NCBI RefSeq assembly: GCF_020523795.1
Contig: NZ_JAJALI010000002.1
Span: 183,690 to 247,689 of the forward strand
Direction: 5' to 3'
DNA: 64,000 bases
From: Ancylobacter sp. Lp-2
Lineage (GTDB): Bacteria; Pseudomonadota; Alphaproteobacteria; Rhizobiales; Xanthobacteraceae
This document shows, one piece after another, positions 46,723 through 54,721 of this stretch (the first letter of the stretch is position 1; each line of letters opens with the position of its first letter). The position numbers and the translations under genes are program-made. The notes under the pieces are model-generated. The model did not search any database. It was not told where the DNA came from and saw only the letters and a list, made by a program, of their open reading frames with translations.

Positions 46723-47759
46723 GGAACCAAGGCATGACGGGTAAGGGCGGTATGATGGGCGGTATCATGGAAGGTATCCGGCCAAGCCGGCGGGCGCTGC
46801 TGGCGGCGCCGCTGCTGCTGGCGCTGGCGCCGCGTGGGGGGCGCGCCGCCGAGGAGCCGGCGCTGCGCATCGGCTCGCTGAAATTCGGCACGCTCAACTG
46901 GCTCACTGAGACCATCCGCGCCGAGGGCCTCACCACCCGCGAGGGGCTGGCGATGGAGACCATCGACTTCGCCGGCGGGCAGGCGACCACGGTGGCGCTG
47001 CAGGCCGGCGATATCGACCTGATCGTCAGCGACTGGCTGTGGGCGATGCGCCGCCGGCAGGAGGGCGAGGATCTGCGCTTCGCGCCGTTCTCCAACGCGC
47101 TGGGCGCGCTGATGGTGGCGGCGGGCGGCCCGGTGCGCGCCATCGCCGACCTGAAGGGACGCAAGATCGGCGTCGCCGGCGGGGCGCTCGATAAGAGCTG
47201 GCTGTTGCTGCGCGCCTATGCGCAGCGCACAGCCGGCCTCGACCTCGCCAAGGACGCCGAGCCGGTCTATGGCGCGCCGCCGCTGATCAACCAGCAGCTC
47301 TCGCTCGGGCGCATCGACGCGGCGCTGACCTTCTGGCCCTTCGCCGCCCGACTGGACGCGCAGGGCTTCTCCCGCCTGATCGACATGAAGGAGGTGGTGG
47401 CCGGGCTCGGCATCGCGCCCACGCCGCCGCTGGTCGGCTTCGTCTGGCGCGAGCGCACCGCCGCCACCAAGGGCGCCCAGCTTGCCGCCTTCTTCCGCGC
47501 GACCGCGGCGGCCAACCGTGTGCTGGCGTCCTCCGATGCGGCGTGGGAACGCTTGCGCCCGCTGATGCAGGCGGCCGACGAGGCGGAGTTCGTCAAGCTG
47601 CGCGACTATTACCGGGCCGGTATACCCGGCCCCTTCGACGCTGCGGGCATCGCGGCCTGCGGCAAGCTCTACGACGTGCTGGCCGGGATCGGCGGGGCCG
47701 AGCTGGTCGGGCCGAAGCCCGGTTTTGACGCCGGGCTGTTCGCGCTGTCGAAGGACTGA
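46719..47759 (+). CDS. ABC substrate-binding protein, nitrate/sulfonate/taurine type
   Basis: A 346-residue exported binding protein of the SsuA/TauA/NMT1-like class: signal peptide with Arg-Arg-Ala-Leu-Leu-Ala-Ala, then Leu-Arg-Ile-Gly-Ser-Leu-Lys-Phe-Gly-Thr-Leu-Asn-Trp. The start is GTG 46719 (overlapping the previous stop) or ATG 46734, which has a GAGGA upstream; I cannot decide. It should bind a small organic or metal-complexed ligand; sequence alone does not tell which. It is followed by the permease and ATPase. Confidence 0.8.
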   Translation: MRNQGMTGKGGMMGGIMEGIRPSRRALLAAPLLLALAPRGGRAAEEPALRIGSLKFGTLNWLTETIRAEGLTTREGLAMETIDFAGGQATTVALQAGDIDLIVSDWLWAMRRRQEGEDLRFAPFSNALGALMVAAGGPVRAIADLKGRKIGVAGGALDKSWLLLRAYAQRTAGLDLAKDAEPVYGAPPLINQQLSLGRIDAALTFWPFAARLDAQGFSRLIDMKEVVAGLGIAPTPPLVGFVWRERTAATKGAQLAAFFRATAAANRVLASSDAAWERLRPLMQAADEAEFVKLRDYYRAGIPGPFDAAGIAACGKLYDVLAGIGGAELVGPKPGFDAGLFALSKD

Positions 47760-47763
47760 ACCG

Positions 47764-48570
47764 GTGGCCTTTCTCCGCAGTGGCACGGCGACGGTCGGCG
47801 GCACGCGCCGGGAACGGCCGCGTGCCGGCCTCGGTGGCGCGGGCACCACGCTGGTCTCGCTGGTGCTGCTGGCACTGGCCTGGCAGGCGGCGGCGCTCAT
47901 CGTCGCCTCGCCGCTGCTGCCCGGCCCGCCGGCGGTCGCCGAGGCGATGCTGCGTGCCAGCGCCGACTACGCCCTGCCGCGCAACATCCTGATCACGCTC
48001 GGGCGGGTGGCGGCCAGCTTCCTCGTCGCCATGCTGCTGGGCTCGGCGATCGGCATCGCGCTCGGCCGCTCCCGCGCGCTCGACCGGGTGTTCGGCCCGT
48101 GGCTGATCGTGCTGTTGAACCTGCCGGCGCTGGTGGTGATCATCCTCTGCTATGTCTGGTTCGGGCTCACCGAGGCGGCGGCGATCACCGCTGTGGCGGT
48201 GAACAAGATCCCCAATGTCGCGGTGACGCTGCGCGAGGGGGCGGCGGCGCTGTCGCGCGAGCTCGACGAGATGGCGCTGGTCTACCGTTTCGGGCGCCTG
48301 CGCACGCTGCGCCACGTGGTTCTGCCGCAGCTCGCGCCGTTCTTCGCCGCCAGCGCGCGTTCCGGCCTCGCCCTCACCTGGAAGATCGTGCTGGTGGTGG
48401 AACTGCTCGGCCGCTCCAACGGCGTCGGCTTCGAATTGCAGACGGCGTTCCAGCTGTTCGACGTCGCCACCGTGCTCGCCTATGCGCTGGCCTTCACCGT
48501 GGTGGTGCAGCTCATCGAGCTGACGCTGATCCAGCCCTGGGAGCGCCGCGCCAACCGGTGGCGCCGGTGA
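47764..48570 (+). CDS. ABC permease, nitrate/sulfonate/taurine type
   Basis: A 268-residue BPD-type permease with about six hydrophobic segments and the EAA-like loop around Glu-Leu-Asp-Glu-Met-Ala-Leu-Val-Tyr-Arg-Phe-Gly. The GTG start at 47764 lies 4 bp after the binding-protein stop; the frame is open a little further upstream inside that gene. The C terminus overlaps the ATPase start (GTGA at 48567-48570). It is the membrane part of the three-gene transporter. Confidence 0.83.
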   Translation: MAFLRSGTATVGGTRRERPRAGLGGAGTTLVSLVLLALAWQAAALIVASPLLPGPPAVAEAMLRASADYALPRNILITLGRVAASFLVAMLLGSAIGIALGRSRALDRVFGPWLIVLLNLPALVVIILCYVWFGLTEAAAITAVAVNKIPNVAVTLREGAAALSRELDEMALVYRFGRLRTLRHVVLPQLAPFFAASARSGLALTWKIVLVVELLGRSNGVGFELQTAFQLFDVATVLAYALAFTVVVQLIELTLIQPWERRANRWRR

Positions 48571-49301
48571 CCGGGATCATCCTCGATATCGCCGAGAAGC
48601 GTTTCCCGGCCGCCGCCGGCGCGCCGGCGCGGCTGATTTACAGCGATTTCCGGCTGGAGGTGGCGCCGTTCGGCTTCCTCGTGCTGCTGGCGCCGTCTGG
48701 CCTCGGCAAGACGACGCTGCTCAACATGGTGGCCGGTCTCGACCCGGACTTTGCCGGCGGCATCCGCTTCGAGCCGTCGCCCGGCCGGTCGTTCTCCGCT
48801 GAGGGGCCGCGCATCGCCTATGCCTTCCAGAGCCCGCGGCTGCTGCCCTGGCGCCGGGTGCGCGACAATGTGGCGCTGCCGCTCGGCCGCGATCCGGCGG
48901 CGGCGGAAAAGGCGATGGCGATGCTGCGCGAGGTCGGGCTGGAGGAGCAGGCGGACGCCTATCCCGAGAGGCTGTCGCTGGGCCAGCAGCGCCGGGTGGC
49001 GTTGGCGCGGGCCTTCGTGCTCGATCCCGACGTGCTGCTGATGGACGAGCCCTTCGTCTCGCTCGACGAGGCGGGCGCGGCGCGACTGCGCGACCTGCTG
49101 CGCCGGCTGCTGGCGCGGCGGCCGGCGACGGTGATGTTCGTCACCCATGACAGCCGCGAGGCGGTGGAACTCGGCACCCGCATCGTGCGGCTCGACGGCG
49201 TGCCGGCGCGGATCGTTGCGGACATTCCGGTGGGGCTGAGCGCGGACGAGCGGCGCAATCCCGCCCTGGTCGAGGAATGTCGCCGGGCGGTGTTCGGCTG
49301 A
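48567..49301 (+). CDS. ABC ATPase with non-standard Walker A and signature motifs
   Basis: A 244-residue ATPase completing the transporter. Walker A reads Ala-Pro-Ser-Gly-Leu-Gly-Lys-Thr, with Ala in place of the first Gly; the C-loop reads Leu-Ser-Leu-Gly-Gln in place of Leu-Ser-Gly-Gly-Gln. Walker B (Val-Leu-Leu-Met-Asp-Glu-Pro) and the switch His (Val-Thr-His-Asp) are normal, so it is probably active. Start is GTG 48567 overlapping the permease stop. Last gene of the DUF2380-binding protein-permease-ATPase unit. Confidence 0.83.
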   Translation: MTGIILDIAEKRFPAAAGAPARLIYSDFRLEVAPFGFLVLLAPSGLGKTTLLNMVAGLDPDFAGGIRFEPSPGRSFSAEGPRIAYAFQSPRLLPWRRVRDNVALPLGRDPAAAEKAMAMLREVGLEEQADAYPERLSLGQQRRVALARAFVLDPDVLLMDEPFVSLDEAGAARLRDLLRRLLARRPATVMFVTHDSREAVELGTRIVRLDGVPARIVADIPVGLSADERRNPALVEECRRAVFG

Positions 49302-49437
49302 GACGCCGCGCCGGGGCGGATTCGGCCGGAGCCAAATCCTGCCGGGAGCTCCTCGTGCCGGGGCCGATCTAGTGGTCGCCCCTCCTCCCGCCGGACATGA
49401 GGAAGCCGGCCTATCCCTCAGACAGTACAAATGAAAA

Positions 49438-49463
49438 GGGCCCGAGATCGAAACCTCGGGCCC
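49438..49463 (-). terminator. Intrinsic terminator downstream of fae
   Basis: A perfect 9-bp GGGCCCGAG/CTCGGGCCC stem (49438-49446 with 49455-49463) closes an 8-nt loop. On the minus strand it is followed by TTTTCATTT, so it terminates transcription coming from fae (stop at 49628). Read on the plus strand it could also end the ABC unit, but without a T-run. A second smaller hairpin (49482-49488 with 49492-49498) lies between it and fae. The rest of the 326-bp gap 49302-49627 shows nothing else. Confidence 0.75.
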
Positions 49464-49627
49464 GAAAGTCGGCGGTCATTCAAGCGGCAGGGCCGCTTTG
49501 GTACGCACGAGCCGAGAGTGGCGAGCCACCCTCATTTGTCGAGGAAGATCGCCGCCAACCGCTGGAGCAGGCCCTTCGGCAAAGGAGCCGCGGGCGGAGG
49601 TATTGTCTGCTCAGGGCTGCTTCCGAT

Positions 49628-50134
49628 CTAAGCCGCGAAGGGGTGCTTCGCGCTGGCGGCGCCGGCGACGACTTCCTTCACCGTCGGCTGGCCATTGATG
49701 GCGCGGGCGAGGGCTTCCTTGGTGGCCTGATAGTTGTACTGCTGGATCTTGGCGTCGTCGGCCGCTTCCCAGTGGATGAACACGCCGACCGAGATGAACA
49801 GGTCGTCGGCTTCTTCCTCGGGGATGACGCCTTCGGCGACCGAATCCACCACCGCCTTGGCGACGGCGTACTGGGCGGGGCCGAACATCTGGACGGCCTG
49901 GCGGGCGTCCTTGATGGTGACCTTGTTGAACAGGATGGTGTTCGGCTTGGCCAGCAGGTTGGGGGTCACCACCGCGAGCAGCGAGGTGAAGCCGTCCTTA
50001 TTGTTGGTCAGTGCGTTGACGAAGGCACTTTCCGCCGCGCTGCCGCGCGGGCCGATGATGAGGTCGATGTGGGCCACTTCATTGCCGTCGCCGACAAGCG
50101 ATTCACCGATCAGAACCTTGTTGATCTTGGCCAT
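49628..50134 (-). CDS. fae: Formaldehyde-activating enzyme
   Basis: A 168-residue cytoplasmic enzyme that condenses formaldehyde with H4MPT to methylene-H4MPT, feeding MtdB. The sequence from [14 protein letters not shown]22 onward is classic Fae; His22 corresponds to the catalytic His. The Gly-Pro-Arg-Gly-Ser-Ala-Ala-Glu and Phe-Gly-Pro-Ala-Gln blocks also match. It is monocistronic, with a GGGAGGA ribosome binding site, a promoter region that includes TAGTCTTC, and an intrinsic terminator. Confidence 0.97.
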   Translation of the reverse strand: MAKINKVLIGESLVGDGNEVAHIDLIIGPRGSAAESAFVNALTNNKDGFTSLLAVVTPNLLAKPNTILFNKVTIKDARQAVQMFGPAQYAVAKAVVDSVAEGVIPEEEADDLFISVGVFIHWEAADDAKIQQYNYQATKEALARAINGQPTVKEVVAGAASAKHPFAA

Positions 50135-50654
50135 CTTAATCCTCCCAAACGGGGTTGCTCATCAGAAGGGCGGGGTGCCCCTCTCCGATGTCCCGGCTAT
50201 CTTTGTTGCAGCGTTTGAAACACCAAACCGGTTGGCCCGATAGCGCGACCAGACGGGCGAAGACTAGTTCCGCTTCGCGACTTCCCGCAAGGGGGACGTC
50301 GTTGCAATCGCTGATTTTGAGCCACTTTTGCGCCGCTCGCGACGTGGTTTCGCCGCTGCCGCGCCGATGCGGCGGTCGCGTCGCGACCATAGGCCGCGCA
50401 TTTCGGCCGTGATCAGCGTTTAGTCAGGGGTGGATCGGGTGCGCCCAATCCTTGGTCGGCTCCGGCCGGACGTCCGCGCGATCGCACCGGAAGTGGGGAA
50501 CGACTGCGCCGATATGGCGTCGGGGTATGGCGTCCGGGACAAAAGCGCGCAGCTTTGGTCGGGCTTGTTTATCTGGCATGCCATTTGCTAATCGACGAGA
50601 CGTCTAAGGGGAAACGCTCGGGTAGCTCAGGTCCACACTTTAAAGGGTCCCGCT
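50135..50654. other. Gene-free region upstream of fae and of the small gene at 50655
   Basis: A 520-bp region that must hold the fae promoter. In fae direction TTGCGG, 17 nt, CTAGTC can be read as a sigma-70-like pair that overlaps the TAGTCTTC element (50259-50266). Towards 50655 a Shine-Dalgarno-like AAAGGG precedes the small gene. Open frames crossing the region have no family resemblance. Confidence 0.5.
50259..50266 (-). promoter_or_regulatory. TAGTCTTC element upstream of fae
   Basis: In fae orientation the 8-mer TAGTCTTC sits 125-132 nt before the ATG, preceded by C as at mtdB. It overlaps a possible -10 (CTAGTC) that has TTGCGG 17 nt upstream, so it may be promoter core or activator site. 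Confidence 0.35.
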
Positions 50655-50864
50655 ATGGAGCTCATTTTGTCCATCTGCCTGATCGCCTCGCCCGGCGTGT
50701 GCAAGGAAGAAGCCGTGTCCTTGAATGTCGAGCAGGTTTCCCTCCCCACCCAATGCATGATGGGTGCCCAGCCCGTGATCGCCGAATGGTCGGAAAGCCA
50801 TCCCAAATGGCGCGTGACCAAATGGCGTTGCGGCCGTCCGGGCATTGCCGGCAAGGATATCTGA
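50655..50864 (+). CDS. Small conserved hypothetical protein
   Basis: A 69-residue protein with a hydrophobic N terminus (Met-Glu-Leu-Ile-Leu-Ser-Ile-Cys-Leu-Ile-Ala) and Cys residues at 8, 16, 34 and 59, which could form two disulfides if exported. The style (short, Cys-containing, ending soon after Trp-Arg-Cys) recalls a family of about 70-residue hypothetical proteins common in Hyphomicrobiales; I cannot name a function. A ribosome binding site AAGGG precedes the ATG. It is isolated between fae and the cupredoxin-like gene. Confidence 0.6.
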   Translation: MELILSICLIASPGVCKEEAVSLNVEQVSLPTQCMMGAQPVIAEWSESHPKWRVTKWRCGRPGIAGKDI

Positions 50865-51089
50865 AGCCAACCTTCGCCCCACCCGGTGCCCCGGCATCGG
50901 GCGGGGGGACGCATGGCTGCCGGACCGACGCGGCGCCGAACGCGAAATCATAAAATATTCATAAGAATCAATCTTCTAGACACAGATACAGCTCGCCCAT
51001 AGGCTCTCTGACGGGAAACATCCCGGCTCGACTCTCCCCGCCATCAGGGCGGCGCGCGGGTCGGCGCCAAGAAACGTCAGGAGGAAGCT

Positions 51090-51554
51090 ATGAAGGACGG
51101 GCATGGCCGTCGCGCGGCCATCGGCTTGATCGCCGCGGGATTGCTGGGACTAACCGCCGGTGTGGCGACCGTGAGTGGCGCGATGGCGGGAGATCTCGCC
51201 AAGGGTCGGCAGGACCTGCCGGAAATCGTGCTCGGCGACACCAACGGCAACGATTTCACCGTGTCGGTGAAGGACATCACCATGGAAGGCGGCAAGTCCT
51301 ACCGCCTCAATGTGACGTCGAACGGCGGCAAGGAATACAAGTTCATGGCGCCGGAGTTCTTCCGGAACATCTGGATGAACCAGATCGTCATCAATCACCT
51401 CGAAATCCATCCCTATGGCGCGCCGCACCACATCGAGTTCGACGATGCCGGCACCATCGCGCTCGAATTCGTGCCGATCCGCACCGGCACCTATGAATGG
51501 TGGATCGAGGGACTGAAGGACAAGGGCATGTACGGCACGCTGACGGTGAAATAG
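51090..51554 (+). CDS. Exported cupredoxin-like protein lacking type 1 copper ligands
   Basis: A 154-residue exported protein; a signal peptide ends near Ala-Met-Ala-Gly34. The C terminus, Gly-Thr-Tyr-Glu-Trp-Trp-Ile-Glu-Gly-Leu then Gly-Met-Tyr-Gly-Thr-Leu-Thr-Val, follows the cupredoxin pattern. But the positions of the copper Cys and His are Ile139 and Leu142; only Met147 remains, and the protein has no Cys at all. It probably keeps the beta-sandwich for another role. Several His (103, 107, 113, 114) could bind a different metal. A strong AGGAGGA ribosome binding site precedes it, suggesting high expression. Followed by another small exported protein. Confidence 0.7.
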   Translation: MKDGHGRRAAIGLIAAGLLGLTAGVATVSGAMAGDLAKGRQDLPEIVLGDTNGNDFTVSVKDITMEGGKSYRLNVTSNGGKEYKFMAPEFFRNIWMNQIVINHLEIHPYGAPHHIEFDDAGTIALEFVPIRTGTYEWWIEGLKDKGMYGTLTVK

Positions 51555-51628
51555 GCGCGCGTGCCTTCCGCTCGCTTCACTCATTGCCATGAAAGCGCCG
51601 GCGCAGACCGGCGATAGGGGAAGATACC

Positions 51629-51898
51629 ATGGGACGATTCACGCGCAGCGCCGTCGCTGGCGCCGTATTGACCGCCGCCTTCGGGCTCGGGCTGACGCTG
51701 TCCGCATCGGCCGACGAGGCGAAGGACTGCTCGGCCGGGATTGCCCTGCTGAAGGCCGAGGCGGCCAAGAACCCGCCCAAGGCGACGCTGGACAAGATCA
51801 ACAAGGCGCTCAAGGGCGCCGAGCGCGAGCTCGGCGAGAAGGAATATGACGAGTGCCTCGACTTCGTGAACGACGGCAAGAAGGCGCTGAAGAGCTGA
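51629..51898 (+). CDS. Small exported helical protein, unknown function
   Basis: An 89-residue precursor: signal peptide to about Ala-Ser-Ala28, then a ~60-residue helical mature protein with two Cys (Asp-Cys-Ser and Glu-Cys-Leu) placed to link two helices, as in a helical hairpin. It is Lys/Glu-rich. No family is recognised. It lies 74 bp after the cupredoxin-like gene and may share its transcript. Confidence 0.65.
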   Translation: MGRFTRSAVAGAVLTAAFGLGLTLSASADEAKDCSAGIALLKAEAAKNPPKATLDKINKALKGAERELGEKEYDECLDFVNDGKKALKS

Positions 51899-52016
51899 AG
51901 CCGCAGGCCCGGATGCGGTAAGGGCGCGCGTGCTGCGCCGCAGCGTGCGTTGCCTCGCCGGACATGAAATCATCGGACCTCTTCGCGCGAGGAGCTCGAT
52001 CCGGGAAGCTGCCTGA

Positions 52017-53717
52017 ATGCTGCGCCTATCCTTCTCTCCGCTGCGGACACGCCTCGCCGCGCTGCGCGGGCGGATGTCGTCGTTGCGCGTGCGGATGGCG
52101 TTGCTGCTCGCGGTCGCGGTGCTGGTGACGGCGGTTTCGGCCGCCTCGCTGGTGACGGTGCTCGGCTTCGTCAATGGCGAGGTCGACCGGCTGGTTTCCG
52201 CCCAGCAGCGACTGGAGTTGCTCTCCGGCCTCTCCGGCCGCATCGGCGATTATGCGCTGGTGGCGCTGCAGGCCTCGCAGGTACCGGACGGGCTGGGCAA
52301 CCTCCCCGCCGCCGGCGACCGTGCGCGCGAGGCCTTCCGCCGCTTCGAGACGGCGCTGGGCGAGGATGTGGCGCGCCAGTCGGACGAGGAGCAGCGCACC
52401 CTGATGGCGGCGCGCAGCCGGACCATCGCCCGTCTCAAGGCGCAGTTCGAGATGCTCGACCAGCGGGTCAAGGCGGCGATGATTTCGCCGCAGCGCGCTG
52501 TGGGCGTGCGGATCGCGCTCGACGTGTTCGCCGCCGGCTTCGGGGCACCGCTCGGCCAGGCGATCGAGGAGGAGCGCGCCAGTGCCCAGGCGGCGCAGGA
52601 GGCGGTGCGCGACCTGCGCGCCCGCACGCTGCGCTGGGGGATCGCCGTCGTGGTTCTCGCCCTTCTGGTCGCGGCACTGATCTATCACCGGCTCGGCCGC
52701 TCGCTGATCCGGCGGGTGGCCGACGTTTCCGCCGCCGCCGCCGCCGTCGCGCGGGGGCATACCGACACCCGCCTGATCGTGACCGGCCATGACCAGCTCA
52801 GCCTCGCCATGGCGCGCTTCAACCGCATGGCGACGCAACTTGCCCGCCGGGAGGCGCGCCTCGTCGCCGACCAGCAGCGGTTGCAGGAGATCGTCGATGC
52901 CCGGACGGCCGAACTGCGTGGCGCCAATGAACGGCTGGAGAATGTCGATCAGGCCCGCCGCCGCTTCTTCACCGATGTGAGTCACGAATTGCGCACTCCG
53001 CTCACGGTCATTCTCGGCGAGGCCGAGGTCACGCTGCGCCCGGCCGCCCCCCGCCCCGACGACATGCGCGCCGCGCTCATGGTGATCCAGGCGCGGGCGC
53101 GCCGGCTGCATCGACGCGTCGAGGATCTCCTGCGCATCGCCCGTTCCGAGACCGGCCAGATCGAACTGGAGCGCCGGCCGCTGTCGGTCGCGGACCTGTT
53201 CGCCGAGGCCGCCGAGACCGTGACCCCGCTCGCCGCCGCCCGCCAGCTGACCCTGGAGCGCGAGGACGCGGCCGGGCTGGCCGTCGAGGCCGACCGCGAA
53301 TGGCTGCGGCAGGTGATCGAGGGTCTGGTCGCCAATGCCGTGCGGCATTCTTCCCCCGGTGGGACGATTCGGCTGGAGGCGGCGGAAGAGGCCGGCGAGG
53401 TCGTGCTGAGGGTGCGCGATGCGGGCGAAGGCATCCCCCGCGACGAGCTGCCGCACGTCTTCGAGCGCTTCTGGCGCGGTAGGGGTAGCGGCCGAGAGGG
53501 CAGTGGCTTCGGCATCGGTCTCGCACTTGCGAAATGGATCGTCGAGCGGCATGGCGGGTCCATCGCCGTCGAGAGCCAGGCGGGGGCGCCGGCGGCCTCG
53601 GATGCCGGGAACGCCCCTGTCGAGAGTGCACCTGCCGACAGGGAGGGGGCGGGAACCTGCGTCACGATCCGCCTGCCTGCCATCCTGCCGCATGTCATGC
53701 TGGAGCCTGCCGAATGA
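52017..53717 (+). CDS. Sensor histidine kinase (HAMP, HisKA, HATPase)
   Basis: A 566-residue membrane kinase. Two transmembrane segments (about 23-48 and 203-223) flank a periplasmic helical sensor domain. A HAMP linker follows, then the phospho-acceptor His323 in Ser-His-Glu-Leu-Arg-Thr-Pro-Leu. The ATPase domain has the N box (Val-Ala-Asn-Ala-Val-Arg-His), Asp-Ala-Gly-Glu-Gly-Ile and a Gly-Ile-Gly-Leu-Ala-Leu-Ala G2 box. It is coupled to its response regulator by an ATGA overlap and is transcribed towards pqqA, so control of PQQ or methanol genes is a reasonable guess; the signal is unknown. Confidence 0.88.
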   Translation: MLRLSFSPLRTRLAALRGRMSSLRVRMALLLAVAVLVTAVSAASLVTVLGFVNGEVDRLVSAQQRLELLSGLSGRIGDYALVALQASQVPDGLGNLPAAGDRAREAFRRFETALGEDVARQSDEEQRTLMAARSRTIARLKAQFEMLDQRVKAAMISPQRAVGVRIALDVFAAGFGAPLGQAIEEERASAQAAQEAVRDLRARTLRWGIAVVVLALLVAALIYHRLGRSLIRRVADVSAAAAAVARGHTDTRLIVTGHDQLSLAMARFNRMATQLARREARLVADQQRLQEIVDARTAELRGANERLENVDQARRRFFTDVSHELRTPLTVILGEAEVTLRPAAPRPDDMRAALMVIQARARRLHRRVEDLLRIARSETGQIELERRPLSVADLFAEAAETVTPLAAARQLTLEREDAAGLAVEADREWLRQVIEGLVANAVRHSSPGGTIRLEAAEEAGEVVLRVRDAGEGIPRDELPHVFERFWRGRGSGREGSGFGIGLALAKWIVERHGGSIAVESQAGAPAASDAGNAPVESAPADREGAGTCVTIRLPAILPHVMLEPAE

Positions 53718-54415
53718 CCATCCTGATCGTCGAGGACGATGCCGATATCGGTTCGCTGCTCCGCCGCGGATTCGCCTCGGAGGGCTACCATGTCGAACTG
53801 GTGGGCGACGGCGATCTGGCGTTGAAGGCCGTCAACGGCAAGGTGCCGGAGGCGATCATCCTCGACGTGATGCTGCCCGGCCGCTCCGGGATCGAGGTGT
53901 GCAAGGCGTTGCGCGCCGCCGGCCAGACCGCGCCCATCATCATGCTCTCCGCCCGCTCCAGCGTGAATGAGCGCACCGAGGGGCTGCTCGCCGGCGCCGA
54001 CGACTACATCATCAAGCCGTTCGCCTTCGAGGAGTTGCTGGCACGGGTGAAGGTGCAGGCCCTGCGCCGCAGCGCCGGCGACGAGGAACCGCGGGTGTTG
54101 ACCGCCGGGCCGCTCACGCTCGATTTGGAGGTGCGGCAGGTGCAGGCGGGCGAGGCGCGGGTGCGGTTGACCGAGCGCGAGGTCGAATTGCTCGCCCTGC
54201 TCATGCGGCATGAAGGCGAGCCGCTGGCCCGCGCCGACATCTTCGCCGCGCTATGGGCCGGCCATGGCGGCGCCTCGCTGAACGTGGTGGACGTCTATGT
54301 CGGTTATCTCCGCCACAAGCTCGGCGAGGCGCTGGCGGATGGCGAGCAACTTATCGTGACGGTGCGCGGCCGTGGTTTCATGTTCGAGCCGGGAGCGGAG
54401 CCGAAAGCCAGCTGA
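53714..54415 (+). CDS. OmpR-family response regulator
   Basis: A 233-residue regulator. Receiver domain with acidic pair Asp8-Asp9, phospho-acceptor Asp51 and Lys101; then a winged-helix DNA-binding domain (about 135-228) with Leu-Thr-Glu-Arg-Glu-Val-Glu-Leu-Leu and Thr-Val-Arg-Gly-Arg-Gly-Phe. The start at 53714 overlaps the kinase stop and gives the standard length. It is the partner of the kinase and lies 192 bp before pqqA. Confidence 0.9.
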   Translation: MTILIVEDDADIGSLLRRGFASEGYHVELVGDGDLALKAVNGKVPEAIILDVMLPGRSGIEVCKALRAAGQTAPIIMLSARSSVNERTEGLLAGADDYIIKPFAFEELLARVKVQALRRSAGDEEPRVLTAGPLTLDLEVRQVQAGEARVRLTEREVELLALLMRHEGEPLARADIFAALWAGHGGASLNVVDVYVGYLRHKLGEALADGEQLIVTVRGRGFMFEPGAEPKAS

Positions 54416-54607
54416 GGTCGCGTGGCGACGAAGTGCTGCACTGCGGCGGCGGTGACCGAGACGCGAAGAATTCCAGACTTGTTCTTGACGTTCTGCGTCG
54501 GAGTGCTCACACTAATATTGTTGTCGCCACGAAAAGTAAGTGGCGATTGTCTCTTATAAACTTCTTAGAAAAGTATAGAGAGACGTTTTAACCTGGAGGA
54601 AGTGGAA

Positions 54608-54685
54608 ATGGCCTGGAACACCCCGCGTATCGTCGAAGTTTGCGTCGGTCTCGAAGTCAACGCGTATATGCCGGCGGACTTCTGA
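54608..54685 (+). CDS. pqqA: PQQ precursor peptide PqqA
   Basis: A 25-residue peptide starting Met-Ala-Trp-Asn-Thr-Pro. Glu16 and Tyr20 (Glu-x3-Tyr) are the residues cross-linked by PqqE to form the PQQ skeleton. It is preceded by GGAGGAA at a good distance and followed 36 bp later by pqqB. The AT-rich 192 bp before it probably contain the promoter, but a clear -35/-10 pair at standard spacing was not found. Confidence 0.96.
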   Translation: MAWNTPRIVEVCVGLEVNAYMPADF

Positions 54686-54721
54686 GTTCAAAGGGGCGGG
54701 GCGGGCCTCCGAGGCAGCATC

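Noticed and set aside
50555..50953. A 132-codon frame overlapping the small gene at 50655
   Set aside because: Low-complexity Arg/Pro/Gly-rich composition; the 69-residue frame has the ribosome binding site and regular hydrophobic/Cys pattern.
54485..54518. TTGACG and TAATAT before pqqA as a sigma-70 promoter
   Set aside because: The two boxes are 22 nt apart, too far for a normal promoter; the real start was not assigned.
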